64,000 bases of DNA, taken from positions 2,232,001 through 2,296,000 of the forward strand of contig NZ_KZ614149.1 in the NCBI RefSeq assembly GCF_002886255.1, given 5' to 3'. The notes beneath the pieces are model-generated. The model was not told where the DNA came from. It searched no databases and worked only from the letters and a program-made list of their open reading frames with translations. Each line of letters starts with the position of its first letter. Position 1 is the first letter of the stretch. The position numbers were made by a program, and so were the translations under genes. The stretch comes from Alteribacillus bidgolensis (lineage in GTDB: Bacteria; Bacillota; Bacilli; Bacillales; Marinococcaceae). Positions 8,476 through 17,074 of the stretch are shown in pieces.

Positions 8476-8781
8476 ATGGAAGATAAATATAAAAAGCACC
8501 GGCAGGCTCACGAGTCATCCAACTCTTATACCGATTTTGCCAACGTTGAAACGAGCAGAAGGTATTTGACTTCAGAGACTCTCCCTGAAGGACCTTATGG
8601 ATCTCCAGTCAACCGGGAGCTTGGAAAAAATACACCTTGGAAGGAAGGACAACGTCATTACAGTCCATTCAACTATGAATATAAGGCCTTCCACCAAAAC
8701 ATTCCTAGACAATTTCCCGGAGCACACCCGGTGCATGATGATCCAAAAAAACAAGAAGAATATCTTGATACTTCCAAATAA
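8476..8781 (+). CDS. Small hydrophilic conserved protein (possibly DUF3905)
   Basis: A 101-residue, very polar protein rich in Tyr, Pro, His and charged residues, with a C-terminal core 'WKEGQRHYSPFNYEYKAF' followed by 'PRQFPGAHPVHDDP'. I recall similar proteins in spore formers (DUF3905-like), function unknown. It has a GAGGGGTGA ribosome site, lies 58 bp after the previous gene, and is closed by a strong terminator. Real gene likely; role unknown. Confidence 0.65.
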   Translation: MEDKYKKHRQAHESSNSYTDFANVETSRRYLTSETLPEGPYGSPVNRELGKNTPWKEGQRHYSPFNYEYKAFHQNIPRQFPGAHPVHDDPKKQEEYLDTSK

Positions 8782-8858
8782 ATCGTCTCCCCAATTTATT
8801 AAAAAACAAACAGGCATTGTGTTGAAATCATGCCAAAAAATTTAGGTACTTCAAATGG

Positions 8859-8890
8859 AAAACTCCCTCTGCTGCAGAGGGAGTTTTTTT
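8859..8890 (+). terminator. Terminator of the glpX cluster
   Basis: AAAACTCCCTCTGC pairs with GCAGAGGGAGTTTT, followed by a run of seven T on the plus strand. Confidence 0.9.
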
Positions 8891-9005
8891 AAAAGGCAAG
8901 GCAGGAACGTATAAAAGCTGGGTGTTTTTCGTGACTAGCTTCATCGCCCAGCCACTCAGGCGCACAAACTAAAATTAACTGAGCCGATTTTCCGCTTTCA
9001 AGGAG
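8889..9005 (-). pseudogene. Coding remnant downstream of yutD
   Basis: A 38-codon stop-free frame with protein-like composition (contains 'LILVCAPEWLGDEASHEKHP') but no usable start codon, opening directly after an in-frame stop. Its end runs into the terminator of the opposite gene. By eye its 'L-x-x-C-A ... KH-x-x-F-x-R-S' pattern resembles the remnant at 51.4-51.65 kb. Probably the 3' stub of a lost gene; family unknown. Confidence 0.35.
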
Positions 9006-9017
9006 TTAGCGCTTTTC

Positions 9018-9299
9018 TTATACAGACTGTCTTACTTTTTTTAACACAAAATATGCACATCCAAAATTGCAATACTCATAAATATAATCTTCCAGTGTTC
9101 CAATTTTTGTATCAAAGGATACTTTTTTTCTTGAATCTTCATAAAATCCTCGCAGTCTCAGCTGGTTGTGGCCCCAGTCTCCTACTACGAAATCATATTT
9201 ATTTAAGACATCGCTATAGCGTTCTTTAAATGTTTCTTCATCCCAGCCATCTCGAACATCTGTGATCAGTTCAAAATGCTGTCCCTGTACTACAATCAA
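9018..9299 (-). CDS. yutD: YutD family protein (DUF1027)
   Basis: A small conserved Firmicutes protein with the family segments 'ELITDVRDGWDEETFKERYSD', 'YDFVVGDWGHNQLRLRGFY' and 'IYEYCNFGCAYFVLKK'. Function unknown. An ATG at 9329 extends the frame but has no ribosome site; the TTG at 9299 has GAGGTG 7 nt upstream and starts M-I-V-V-Q-G-Q-H, so it is preferred (93 residues). Divergent from yutC. Confidence 0.85.
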   Translation of the reverse strand: MIVVQGQHFELITDVRDGWDEETFKERYSDVLNKYDFVVGDWGHNQLRLRGFYEDSRKKVSFDTKIGTLEDYIYEYCNFGCAYFVLKKVRQSV

Positions 9300-9451
9300 A
9301 AGCTGACACCTCACTTTTTCCAAACTCATTGTATCACAAACAGTCCAAACATTGATATCTTTTAGTATTTCCGCGATTTCCCACCATTTTTTCTATGGAA
9401 AAACGCCATACTAATCGTACAGCGGACTTTTTATGGAAGGGGGAAAGATAG

Positions 9452-10051
9452 ATGAAAAAATCATTTATGTTTATAACAGTGACAATTCTTGTGCTGCAAG
9501 GTTGTGCAGGAATACCAAACGGTGATAATGAAGATCTCGGCGCAGAGTACGGACCTGAGCATCCACTTGATTATGTTTCTGATACAGATAACACAAATCC
9601 GGATGCGAATACTAAAGGTAACAATTTCGGCTACAGTAGAAATCAAGCAAATGAACCAAATCTAGATGATAAAATGACGATGCACGACGTTATTGACCGT
9701 CAGCGCATTGCAAATGGGATTAGTAACCTGCTCGTCCAGTCACCTGAAGTAGCAGAAGCTGGTGTATTAATTACAAATGAATATGCTCTGGTTGCTTTCC
9801 GACCTAATAATGAAGAAGATGAAGACGCCGTAAAGCACGTAAAAATGATGACTGAATCGATGGTGCCTTATTATTATATAACGGTTGTTACCGATAATCC
9901 TAACATGATTGAAGATATTGAAGCGTTTAAAGGGATGGATGCTCGATCAGGAGATGGACATACAGCCTTAGAGAAAACAGTTGAGGATATGAGAGAAATG
10001 ACAAAGCAGCCGAAAACGTCAAAACGAAGGGCAGATAATAATCATATGTAA
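9452..10051 (+). CDS. yutC: YhcN/YlaJ-type sporulation lipoprotein YutC
   Basis: A 199-residue exported lipoprotein: basic start, hydrophobic stretch, and lipobox L-Q-G-C with the lipidated Cys at residue 18. After an acidic Asn/Asp-rich linker comes the YhcN/YlaJ domain (about 75-165) with 'AGVLITNEYALVAFR'. Related proteins sit in the spore inner membrane; the exact role is not known. Ribosome site AAGGGGGAAAG. Ends before a bidirectional terminator shared with lipA. Confidence 0.85.
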   Translation: MKKSFMFITVTILVLQGCAGIPNGDNEDLGAEYGPEHPLDYVSDTDNTNPDANTKGNNFGYSRNQANEPNLDDKMTMHDVIDRQRIANGISNLLVQSPEVAEAGVLITNEYALVAFRPNNEEDEDAVKHVKMMTESMVPYYYITVVTDNPNMIEDIEAFKGMDARSGDGHTALEKTVEDMREMTKQPKTSKRRADNNHM

Positions 10052-10065
10052 TGTAGTTTGATTAT

Positions 10066-10101
10066 CAAAAATTCCTTGATTGTAAAAATCAAGGAATTTT
10101 T
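10066..10101. terminator. Bidirectional terminator between yutC and lipA
   Basis: AAAAATTCCTTGA pairs with TCAAGGAATTTTT, giving T tracts on both strands between two convergent genes. Confidence 0.9.
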
Positions 10102-10111
10102 GCTGCTTCGA

Positions 10112-11029
10112 TTAAGCTTGTTTATATTTTTTAGCTTCTTCATGTACTTGTGCCTCATTTACTTGTTCATCTGCGTGATAAGAAGAACGAACAAGCGGTC
10201 CTGATTCACAATGACTAAACCCTTTTTTCATCGCAATATCTTTTAACTCGGCAAATTCATCCGGCGTATAATACTTCTGGACTTTAAGATGTTTTTTTGT
10301 CGGTTGAAGGTATTGGCCAATAGTCATAATGTCTACGTCATGAGTTCTTAAATCATCCATTGTTTCAATAATTTCTTCTTTTGTTTCTCCTAAGCCGATC
10401 ATAAGGCTTGACTTAGTAGGGATGTCCGGATGCATTTCTTTGGAACGCTGCAAAAAGGTGAGAGTTCTTTCGTATGTAGCTCTTGCTCTAACACGAGGTG
10501 TAAGCCTTTTTACTGTTTCAATGTTATGATTTAAAATATTTGGCCGAGCCTCCATTAACGTCTCAAGGTTAGCAGCTATTCCCATCATATCGGACGGAAG
10601 CACTTCGATTGTACAATAAGGGTTGCGGCGCCTTACAGCTCTGACAGTTTCGGCAAAAACCGCAGATCCGCCGTCTTTTAAATCGTCTCGTGCAACAGCC
10701 GTAATAACCACGTGTTTTAGACCCATCTGCTCTACAGATTCTGCTACACGCTCTGGTTCCTGCCAATCTAATTCATTAGGAAGACCTGTCTTCACCGCAC
10801 AAAACCGGCATGCACGTGTACAAACATCACCCAAAATCATAAAAGTAGCCGTTTTTCGTTCCGCCCAGCACTCATGAATATTTGGACACTTTGCTTCTTC
10901 ACATACGGTGTGAAGATTTTTCTCCCGCATCATTTTTTTTAAACCTTTATACGATTCATTGGTGTTCAGCTTAATTTTTAACCATTCTGGTTTTCGAAGG
11001 TATTCTTCTGTTTTGGCCAACCCAATCAC
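10112..11029 (-). CDS. lipA: Lipoyl synthase LipA
   Basis: Radical-SAM enzyme inserting two sulfurs into octanoyl chains on E2 and GcvH proteins. The auxiliary cluster ligands are C43, C48 and C54 ('CEEAKCPNIHEC'); the radical-SAM triad is C70, C74, C77 ('CTRACRFC'). 305 residues, normal length. One acceptor, GcvH, is encoded at 34.9 kb in this window, and the cluster source would be the SUF system at 20.4-25.7 kb. Divergent from lytH across a 190-bp AT-rich gap in which no convincing promoter was pinned down. Confidence 0.97.
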   Translation of the reverse strand: MIGLAKTEEYLRKPEWLKIKLNTNESYKGLKKMMREKNLHTVCEEAKCPNIHECWAERKTATFMILGDVCTRACRFCAVKTGLPNELDWQEPERVAESVEQMGLKHVVITAVARDDLKDGGSAVFAETVRAVRRRNPYCTIEVLPSDMMGIAANLETLMEARPNILNHNIETVKRLTPRVRARATYERTLTFLQRSKEMHPDIPTKSSLMIGLGETKEEIIETMDDLRTHDVDIMTIGQYLQPTKKHLKVQKYYTPDEFAELKDIAMKKGFSHCESGPLVRSSYHADEQVNEAQVHEEAKKYKQA

Positions 11030-11217
11030 TCCAATTCATGAATATAAATATATAAGTATGCTTCTTTAACATTTATTTTCCCATATTCTCTATTACTTTA
11101 ACATGACAGCAGCGTGCGCGCCAAATGTCTTGTTTGTTTCCAATCATTGGCTTAATTAAATATTCCATGCTTAGACAGACTAAAGGGTAGAAATAAACAA
11201 CAAAGGATCGGGTTGAA

Positions 11218-12210
11218 ATGAAAAAATCGTTATTGCTTTTTTACAGTTTGATCATTTGTTTTTCGTTTTTTCCTTTTCCAGACGAAGGAATTGCAGCGGA
11301 AAAATCAGCAGAAGATATCTATAAAGATCGACTTGCATTATATAAAGAAATGGAAGCTGTTACCCAGGTACCCTGGTATTGGCTGGCTGGTGTAGATACT
11401 TATGAAAAAGGATTGCGCCGAGCTAGAAATGACCGAGATAAAGCAGATGGGGTCATCAATATTTATTTTTCTCCTAAAGAATGGGCCGGACCGTTAAACC
11501 CTAATTTAGAGGCGGAGACCCCTTCTGAAATTGCACTTTTTGATGGTATTGGTTTAGATGGGAATGGCAACGGCAAAGCATCACTTCATGAAGATGCAGA
11601 TGTATTGTTTACGTTTGCCAATTATCTTTCAGACTATGGGTATGATGATGACAATATTCAAATTGGTCTCTGGGAATATTACCATCGTGATCAGGCTGTC
11701 AATATTATTACTGGTCATGCAAGAATATATAAAAAATATAACAGACTCGATTTAGATGATGAACATGCTTTTCCTGTTCCGTTAAACTATAATTACAGCT
11801 ACCGAAGTACTTGGGGAGATACACGCGGTTGGGGAGGACGCCGTATTCATGAAGGGACAGATATTTTTGCCGGCCACCGTACACCTGTCCGCGCAACCTC
11901 TTATGGCATTGTTGAATTGAAAGGCTGGAATAAATTCGGCGGCTGGAGGCTTGGCATCCGTGATTTGTCAAACACGTATCATTATTACGCTCATTTAAGC
12001 GGGTTTGAAGATGGAATAAACAAAGGAGATATTGTAGCACCAGGAGATGTCATCGGATATGTAGGAAGTTCAGGTTATGGAAAACCAGGTACACAAGGGA
12101 AATTTCCTCCACATTTACATTACGGTATGTATAGAGATAATGGGTACAGCGAATGGTCCTTTGACCCTTATCCTTCTTTAAAATCATGGGAAAAACGAGA
12201 TCGAAGATAA
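11218..12210 (+). CDS. lytH: LytH-like sporulation cell-wall endopeptidase (M23)
   Basis: Secreted M23 metallopeptidase, 330 residues. A signal peptide covers about residues 1-27, a novel middle region contains 'DGIGLDGNGNGKASLHEDAD' (an EF-hand-like acidic loop), and the C-terminal LytM domain has zinc ligands H211 and D215 ('IHEGTDIFAG') and 'HLH' at 299-301. LytH in B. subtilis is an L-Ala-D-Glu endopeptidase that trims peptide side chains of spore cortex. The name follows both domain layout and position after lipA. Expressed from its own promoter, divergently from lipA. Confidence 0.92.
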   Translation: MKKSLLLFYSLIICFSFFPFPDEGIAAEKSAEDIYKDRLALYKEMEAVTQVPWYWLAGVDTYEKGLRRARNDRDKADGVINIYFSPKEWAGPLNPNLEAETPSEIALFDGIGLDGNGNGKASLHEDADVLFTFANYLSDYGYDDDNIQIGLWEYYHRDQAVNIITGHARIYKKYNRLDLDDEHAFPVPLNYNYSYRSTWGDTRGWGGRRIHEGTDIFAGHRTPVRATSYGIVELKGWNKFGGWRLGIRDLSNTYHYYAHLSGFEDGINKGDIVAPGDVIGYVGSSGYGKPGTQGKFPPHLHYGMYRDNGYSEWSFDPYPSLKSWEKRDRR

Positions 12211-12211
12211 A

Positions 12212-12256
12212 GAAAACTAGCGCCAAGCCTTTAGGCGAAGATGATTGCCTAGTTGA
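12212..12256. repeat. Diverged member of hairpin repeat family A
   Basis: GAAAACTAG at 12214-12222 and CTAGTT at 12250-12255 enclose a CGCC...GGCG inner hairpin with the loop AAGCCTTTA. The arrangement parallels the family-A elements elsewhere, but the outer stem is changed. Membership is uncertain. Confidence 0.35.
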
Positions 12257-12310
12257 CGACGTCGATGATTCATCCACGCTAAAATTTTTTCTTTCCTATC
12301 AGTGAAATAG

Positions 12311-12350
12311 AAAACAGCCGGCTTAAATCTACAACTAGAGCCGGCTGCCT
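12311..12350. terminator. Bidirectional terminator between lytH and the metS-type gene
   Basis: CAGCCGGCT (12315-12323) pairs with AGCCGGCTG (12339-12347); T-rich sequence follows on the minus strand. It lies 10 bp beyond the minus-strand small gene. Confidence 0.8.
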
Positions 12351-12355
12351 TGGTT

Positions 12356-12466
12356 TTAATTATTATTGTTTTTCGAAACTTTTCTGGCATGCATGATACT
12401 TGCTGCCATCCCCCCCCAAATAATGATCATTCCTAAGAGCATCATAAAAATAGCACTTCCTGTCAT
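12356..12466 (-). CDS. MetS-type small subunit of an NSS amino-acid transporter
   Basis: A 36-residue protein: M-T-G-S-A-I-F, one hydrophobic helix containing 'MMLLGMIIIWGGMAASI', then a short basic/polar tail ending in four Asn. Length, the W-G-G and 'AASI' pattern and the position directly after an NSS transporter match the small accessory subunit of methionine/alanine NSS importers (MetS, paired with MetP in Corynebacterium). The ATG is 2 bp after the transporter stop, with GAGGAGG overlapping the last transporter codons, so the two are translationally linked. Easily missed because of size. Confidence 0.85.
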   Translation of the reverse strand: MTGSAIFMMLLGMIIIWGGMAASIMHARKVSKNNNN

Positions 12467-12468
12467 AA

Positions 12469-13995
12469 TCAGCTCGCCTCCTCTGTATCGTCTCGTTCCT
12501 CTTTATTTTTCCAGCGAATAAGCATGAAAATAATTCCCGCAATGAGAGCAAACACGGCAACGGCCCAGCCGCTGTAGTTGATAAAGGCATCTGAATACCC
12601 TTCATAGTTTCCTGTTTCCGAGTCAAACTGACGCAATAAATTTTGTTTGAATAAATCAAACATCATATAACCAAGAACGAGTGGTGTAATAACTCCAAGA
12701 CATACTTTCCACCAGCCGCCTATCCTTATGTCTGAAATACTGTTTGCATGATTTTGGAAATCTCCAAGCTTACGCATAAACCATGCGATAGCAACAACTT
12801 CTACCAGACCGATAAGAGCAACCCCGAACTGATTAATAAAGTAGTCTGCTGCATCTAGGAAATATAAGCCGCCGTCTGTTGCGTAAATCAATGAAATAAG
12901 CGCAGCTAATCCCCCGCCGATACTAACAGCAGCAGTTCTAGAAATCCCAAATTTTTCTGATATCCCTTTTACATACGTTTCTGAAATAGAAATAAGGGAA
13001 GACAACCCGGCTAGTACTAGCGAAGCAAAGAATAAAAATCCAAATAATCCGCTTAACGCTGGAAATTCATTGATAATCTGCGGGAAAACCACGAAGGCAA
13101 GTCCAACCCCGCCTGCAACAACTTCCTCTACTCCAACGCCAGCCTGTGAAGCCATAAACCCAAGCGCGGCGAACACTCCAATACCTGCAAGCAATTCAAA
13201 GCTGGAGTTACTAAACCCTGTAATAAAAGCATTATTTGTAATATCAGATTTCTTTGGTAAATAACTAGAATACGTAATCATAATCGCAAAAGCGATAGAC
13301 AAACTGAAGAAAATCTGGCCGTAAGCAGCAACCCATACACCGCCAGAAGTAATCGCCTCAAAATTTGGCTCGAAAAACGATGTGAGACCTTCTGCTGCTC
13401 CTGGCAGCGTAATCGCACGAATAACAATAATCAAGAAAATAACAACAAGTGTCGGGATAAAAATACGGTTTGCCAACTCAATACCTTTTTTAACCCCTTT
13501 AAATAGTACGCCTAACGTAATAGCCCACACAATAATTAATGGAATAAATACAGAAGGTACGATCGCTCCTATTTGTCCGGGAACGTCTGGGAGCTGTAAA
13601 TACTCACCGAAAAGAAAAGCTTCGGTATCCGTTCCCCATGTCTGATTAAAAGAAAAAATGCTGTACGATATTGCCCAGGCAATAATGACAGAATAGTAGG
13701 TAGAAATAACAAAGGAAACGAATACAGCCCACCATCCGATCCACTCTGCCTTTTTATTCATTCTTGAAAAGCTCAACGGTGCCGATCCTCGATATTTATG
13801 ACCTATGGTAAATTCTAATATCAAAAGCGGTATCCCGGCTGTGAGCAGGGCGAATAAATATGGAATAAAAAACGCGCCGCCTCCGTTTTCATAAGCTGTG
13901 GCAGGAAAACGCCAAATGTTCCCTAGGCCAATTGCGGAACCAACGGCCGCCATGATAAAACCAGCGCGCGTGCCCCATTGTTCTCTCATACTCAT
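12469..13995 (-). CDS. Sodium-dependent NSS-family amino-acid transporter (MetP/YhdH type)
   Basis: A 508-residue integral membrane protein with 11-12 hydrophobic segments. The NSS TM1 signature 'AAVGSAIGLGNIWRFP' (about residues 16-31) is the substrate/Na+ site; 'ENGGGAFFIPYL' follows. Family members import neutral amino acids with sodium, and the MetS-type partner downstream points to methionine/alanine, though specificity is inference. The transcript appears to start from a consensus promoter at 14.2 kb and to carry a 170-nt leader with a possible 8-codon peptide. Ribosome site AAAGGAG. Confidence 0.93.
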   Translation of the reverse strand: MSMREQWGTRAGFIMAAVGSAIGLGNIWRFPATAYENGGGAFFIPYLFALLTAGIPLLILEFTIGHKYRGSAPLSFSRMNKKAEWIGWWAVFVSFVISTYYSVIIAWAISYSIFSFNQTWGTDTEAFLFGEYLQLPDVPGQIGAIVPSVFIPLIIVWAITLGVLFKGVKKGIELANRIFIPTLVVIFLIIVIRAITLPGAAEGLTSFFEPNFEAITSGGVWVAAYGQIFFSLSIAFAIMITYSSYLPKKSDITNNAFITGFSNSSFELLAGIGVFAALGFMASQAGVGVEEVVAGGVGLAFVVFPQIINEFPALSGLFGFLFFASLVLAGLSSLISISETYVKGISEKFGISRTAAVSIGGGLAALISLIYATDGGLYFLDAADYFINQFGVALIGLVEVVAIAWFMRKLGDFQNHANSISDIRIGGWWKVCLGVITPLVLGYMMFDLFKQNLLRQFDSETGNYEGYSDAFINYSGWAVAVFALIAGIIFMLIRWKNKEERDDTEEAS

Positions 13996-14103
13996 GGGTT
14001 TATCTCCTTTCGACTACAAAATTAAAAGTGAAAATTCAGAAAATAAATACCTTATTTTAATTATAACAGATATGCTTTTCAAATAATAAAAATCTACTTT
14101 TAT

Positions 14104-14130
14104 TTATTCTAAAAATACATCTGTACGCAT
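14104..14130 (-). other. Possible leader peptide upstream of the NSS transporter
   Basis: An 8-codon frame (M-R-T-D-V-F-L-E, then TAA) preceded by GAAAGGAGG at a good 7-nt spacing. It lies between the consensus promoter and the transporter gene, whose own ribosome site is about 95 nt further on. A Shine-Dalgarno sequence this strong ahead of such a short frame is unlikely by chance, but translation is unproven. Confidence 0.45.
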
Positions 14131-14176
14131 CTTTCGGCCTCCTTTCCTAAACTATTGTCTGATAATTAATTATTTT

Positions 14177-14205
14177 ATTATAATTATTACTGCCTATTTT
14201 GTCAA
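14177..14205 (-). promoter_or_regulatory. Consensus sigma-A promoter of the NSS transporter operon
   Basis: Minus-strand TTGACA (14205-14200) and TATAAT (14182-14177) with exactly 17 bp between: a perfect consensus promoter. Predicted start near 14170. Confidence 0.85.
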
Positions 14206-14222
14206 AATAAAACGTGAAAGGG

Positions 14223-15086
14223 TCATTCTGTAATAGGTATTTCTTCTGATTCTTGTAGTTCTTCTTCTACTTCTGTCTCTTCATTACCTTCTTCCATAGT
14301 ATCTTTTAATTCCTGTTCTTGAATAATTGCTGGCGACGGCATATCTCCATCTCCTGCATTGTAGAATTGCGGTACTTCTCCAGATATAAATACCATACCA
14401 ACCGGGATGGAAGTGGAAACCACAGCGGTATCCGTTGCAAATGGAATAACTACTCTTACATCCACTTCAATGTCAACAGAAATACGCATATAAGTATTAT
14501 TAATCCCGGATTCAAAAATCGACTCACTCATGGATGATTTCACATCGCCAATTGCGGAAAATTGGACAGGAACTCTAGGTCCAAGCTGTGCCAGCAATGC
14601 ATTATTTGTTGCCTGCCCAAGAGGGATCACATGTATAATCCCTTGATCTGTAAAGTTTTCCGTTTCCAGCTCCTGTTCGATTTCCTCAGGCAGCCCTAAA
14701 TCTTCAATCGTTCCTTCTTCGACCATCTTTAGATACTTTTGGGTTCGTAATGTGGCTTCAGATAACACGCGATTATACATTTCTGAATTAAAATTTACGG
14801 ATGTTACTTGGCCATTGCTGTCTGTTTCAATTTCAATCATATCTTCAATATCAATGGATTCAACAATTTTATTAGAGATTGCATCATTTATAGCCTGCGT
14901 TGCAATTTTTTGTGTTTCGGTGTGGGCGATAGCCATTAACGTAGGCCGTATTCCTTTTTCAACCAGCCAAAGTCCTTGAACGGTAAATAACGTAAATAAC
15001 AGAAGCGAAATGATAAACACATAGCGAAAGGGGAGCGGCCCTTTTGGACGGCTTTTGATTTTGAAGAATCTTCGGTGTTTTTTCAT
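14223..15086 (-). CDS. yunB: Sporulation protein YunB
   Basis: A membrane-anchored protein of about 287 residues: basic N-terminus, one transmembrane helix (about residues 22-45 from 'RYVFIISLLLFTLF'), then an extracytoplasmic domain with 'IPLGQATNNALLAQLGPRVPVQF'. YunB is a mother-cell (sigma-E) protein required for normal sporulation in B. subtilis. The ATG at 15086 has AAAGGAGG; an upstream frame to 15146 lacks one. The C-terminus is a Glu-rich tail, longer than I recall for B. subtilis YunB and in keeping with acidic halophile proteins. Confidence 0.88.
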   Translation of the reverse strand: MKKHRRFFKIKSRPKGPLPFRYVFIISLLLFTLFTVQGLWLVEKGIRPTLMAIAHTETQKIATQAINDAISNKIVESIDIEDMIEIETDSNGQVTSVNFNSEMYNRVLSEATLRTQKYLKMVEEGTIEDLGLPEEIEQELETENFTDQGIIHVIPLGQATNNALLAQLGPRVPVQFSAIGDVKSSMSESIFESGINNTYMRISVDIEVDVRVVIPFATDTAVVSTSIPVGMVFISGEVPQFYNAGDGDMPSPAIIQEQELKDTMEEGNEETEVEEELQESEEIPITE

Positions 15087-15149
15087 ACGAAACCCGTCCT
15101 CCTTTGCTTGTTTATATATATGCAAAAAAGAACGGGTTAAGCCCATATA

Positions 15150-15635
15150 TTAATGTTTTCTTTCTAGTGTAATAAACGTATGAGGATAAAGATTTTTTTC
15201 ATTTGTTTTACCTTGTTTCTTTTCTGTCGTTACCCAATCTTCTCTCCGCCATTCAGGAAAATACGTATCACCTGGAAACGTATCATGAATGATGGTTAAA
15301 TACATTCGATCAGCAGCAGGCAGAAATTGTTCAAACAACGTTTCCCCGCCAATAACAAAAATTTCTTGTTTGGTAGCTGCAATCCGTTTTGCTTCATCTA
15401 ACGAATGAACGACTTCACAACCTTCTGCAGTGAAATCTTTCTTGTTCGTTACGATAATATTTTGACGCCTTGGAAGCGGCCTCCCTATGGCTTCATATGT
15501 TTTTCTTCCCATAATAATGGGGTGACCGTTCGTTACCTCTTTAAAATGCTTTAAATCAGCAGGCAGATGCCAGGGCATTTTATTTTCATGGCCGATGACC
15601 CGATTTTCATCCATAGCTGCAATAAAAGAAATCAT
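15150..15635 (-). CDS. dfrA: Dihydrofolate reductase
   Basis: 161-residue DHFR reducing dihydrofolate to tetrahydrofolate with NADPH. Visible features are the N-terminal 'SFIAAMDENRVIGHENKMPW', the catalytic Asp in 'LPADLKHFK', the NADPH segment 'IIMGRKTYEAIGRPLPRRQN', and 'VIGGETLFEQFLPAADRMYLT'. Its ATG overlaps the end of thyA by 4 nt. The thyA-dfrA pair regenerates tetrahydrofolate consumed in dTMP synthesis. Confidence 0.96.
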   Translation of the reverse strand: MISFIAAMDENRVIGHENKMPWHLPADLKHFKEVTNGHPIIMGRKTYEAIGRPLPRRQNIIVTNKKDFTAEGCEVVHSLDEAKRIAATKQEIFVIGGETLFEQFLPAADRMYLTIIHDTFPGDTYFPEWRREDWVTTEKKQGKTNEKNLYPHTFITLERKH

Positions 15636-16426
15636 ACCGACACTTCTCCTTTAATATGAGGATGAGGATCATAATCTTGAAGCTCAAAATCGTCAATCGT
15701 GAAATCAAATATAGATTGAACCTCCGGATTGAGTTTCATTTCTGGAAGCTTTCTAGGTGTTCTTGTTAATTGTTTTTGTACTTGTTCGATATGGTTCAAA
15801 TAAATATGAGCATCCCCAAATGTATGGACAAATTCATGTGCTTTTAGCCCGCACACTTGCGCGACCATTTTCGTTAAAAGCGCATACGATGCAATATTAA
15901 ACGGCACACCAAGGAATACATCGGCACTGCGCTGGTACAGCTGACAAGAAAGTTTTCCATCATTAACATAAAACTGAAAAAGACAATGACAAGGAGCAAG
16001 CGACATATCTTCTATCTCAGCTGCATTCCATGCACTGACAATGAGACGACGGGAATCCGGGTTTGTCTTTATTTCATTAATAACATCACTAATTTGATCC
16101 ACTGTTTTGCCTGATGCTCCTTCCCAAGAGCGCCACTGCTTCCCGTAAATTGGTCCTAAATCGCCGTCTTTATCAGCCCATTCATTCCAAATTCTTACCT
16201 TGTTTTCCTGGAGGTATTGTACGTTTGTGTCGCCTTTCAAGAACCACAGCAGTTCGTGAATAATGGAACGTAAATGTAATTTTTTTGTTGTAAGGACCGG
16301 AAACCCTTCTTCTAAATTAAAGCGCATTTGCCAGCCAAACGTGCTGATTGTTCCTGTGCCTGTCCGATCACTTTTCTCTGTACCGTTATTCAATATATGT
16401 CTACATAAATTTAAGTATTGTTCCAT
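15632..16426 (-). CDS. thyA: Thymidylate synthase (ThyA type)
   Basis: 264 residues, the exact length of E. coli ThyA. The nucleophile is C146 in 'APCHCLFQFYV'; other invariant blocks are 'RTGTGTIS', 'WNEWADKDGDLGPIYGKQWR' and 'QRSADVFLGVPFNIASYALL'. Converts dUMP to dTMP using methylene-tetrahydrofolate as both carbon donor and reductant. Inserted, with dfrA, between yunB and yunC relative to the B. subtilis order. An AT-rich gap and a repeat element lie upstream. Confidence 0.97.
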   Translation of the reverse strand: MEQYLNLCRHILNNGTEKSDRTGTGTISTFGWQMRFNLEEGFPVLTTKKLHLRSIIHELLWFLKGDTNVQYLQENKVRIWNEWADKDGDLGPIYGKQWRSWEGASGKTVDQISDVINEIKTNPDSRRLIVSAWNAAEIEDMSLAPCHCLFQFYVNDGKLSCQLYQRSADVFLGVPFNIASYALLTKMVAQVCGLKAHEFVHTFGDAHIYLNHIEQVQKQLTRTPRKLPEMKLNPEVQSIFDFTIDDFELQDYDPHPHIKGEVSV

Positions 16427-16504
16427 TCTTTAAGCCGCCTTTCCCGGAATAAATCACAACTTTTATTATATCAGACAACGGTATAGAGAAACACTATTCC
16501 TTTC

Positions 16505-16615
16505 TGCCAAGTCCAAATGACGGAAGTCGTAAGTAAAGTTTTAGAAAGACTCGGCTTGTCCCCAAGTCTTTAATAGCGAAAGCCTTAGTTTTTCTTATAC
16601 TTTAATCCTATAATG
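16505..16615. repeat. Hairpin repeat family A, copy with a partial second unit
   Basis: AGAAAGACTCGGCTTGTCCC begins at 16543, followed by an 'AAGTCTTTAATAGCG' middle and the conserved tail TTTTTCTTATACTTTAATCC ending near 16598. The preceding 16505-16535 (GCCAAGTCC...GACGG) looks like a partial second unit. No coding potential. Confidence 0.6.
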
Positions 16616-16642
16616 GAGTTAAACTCTTAAAGTATAAAAAAA

Positions 16643-16682
16643 TAAACAGCGGCTGGTTTCTCTTAAACCAACTGCTGCTTAT
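16643..16682 (-). terminator. Terminator after yunC
   Basis: AGCAGCAGTTGGTTT pairs (with one mismatch region) with AAACCAGCCGCTG on the minus strand, followed by a T run. Confidence 0.7.
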
Positions 16683-16699
16683 TCAATACACATTTCATT

Positions 16700-16999
16700 T
16701 TACATAAAATATAAAGCTTCTTTACCAGTCATGCCTGCTTTGACGCCTAATGCTTCTGCAGCTTTTGTAACAGATTCCATCGGAGCTTCAAGTAATTCAT
16801 CAATAGTACGTACTCCCAAAGCTCTTCCAGCTGCTATTTTTCTTTTTGGCCACTTACTGTTTAAGACATCAATATCTAAAGCACCGCACATGATATACCC
16901 TTTTTCACCAGATACAATTAAAAGGGTCGTATCAGGCAGCTCGACAATCATAGAAGTATAAAACTGATCATGAAGTACTACCGGTTCCATTTTCATCAT
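16700..16999 (-). CDS. yunC: YunC family protein (DUF1805)
   Basis: A 99-residue single-domain DUF1805 protein with 'LLIVSGEKGYIMCGALDIDVLN' and 'AAGRALGVRTIDELL'. The fold is known for the family but the function is not. It lies upstream of a terminator and downstream of yunD on the same strand, as in B. subtilis. Ribosome site GAGGGA 8 nt before the first ATG. Confidence 0.9.
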   Translation of the reverse strand: MMKMEPVVLHDQFYTSMIVELPDTTLLIVSGEKGYIMCGALDIDVLNSKWPKRKIAAGRALGVRTIDELLEAPMESVTKAAEALGVKAGMTGKEALYFM

Positions 17000-17074
17000 T
17001 TCCGGTTCCCTCTCTTTCTGTCAGCTTATTACTACTTTATGAAAAAAGAGAGGAAATGGAAGCTTGTTTTACAG

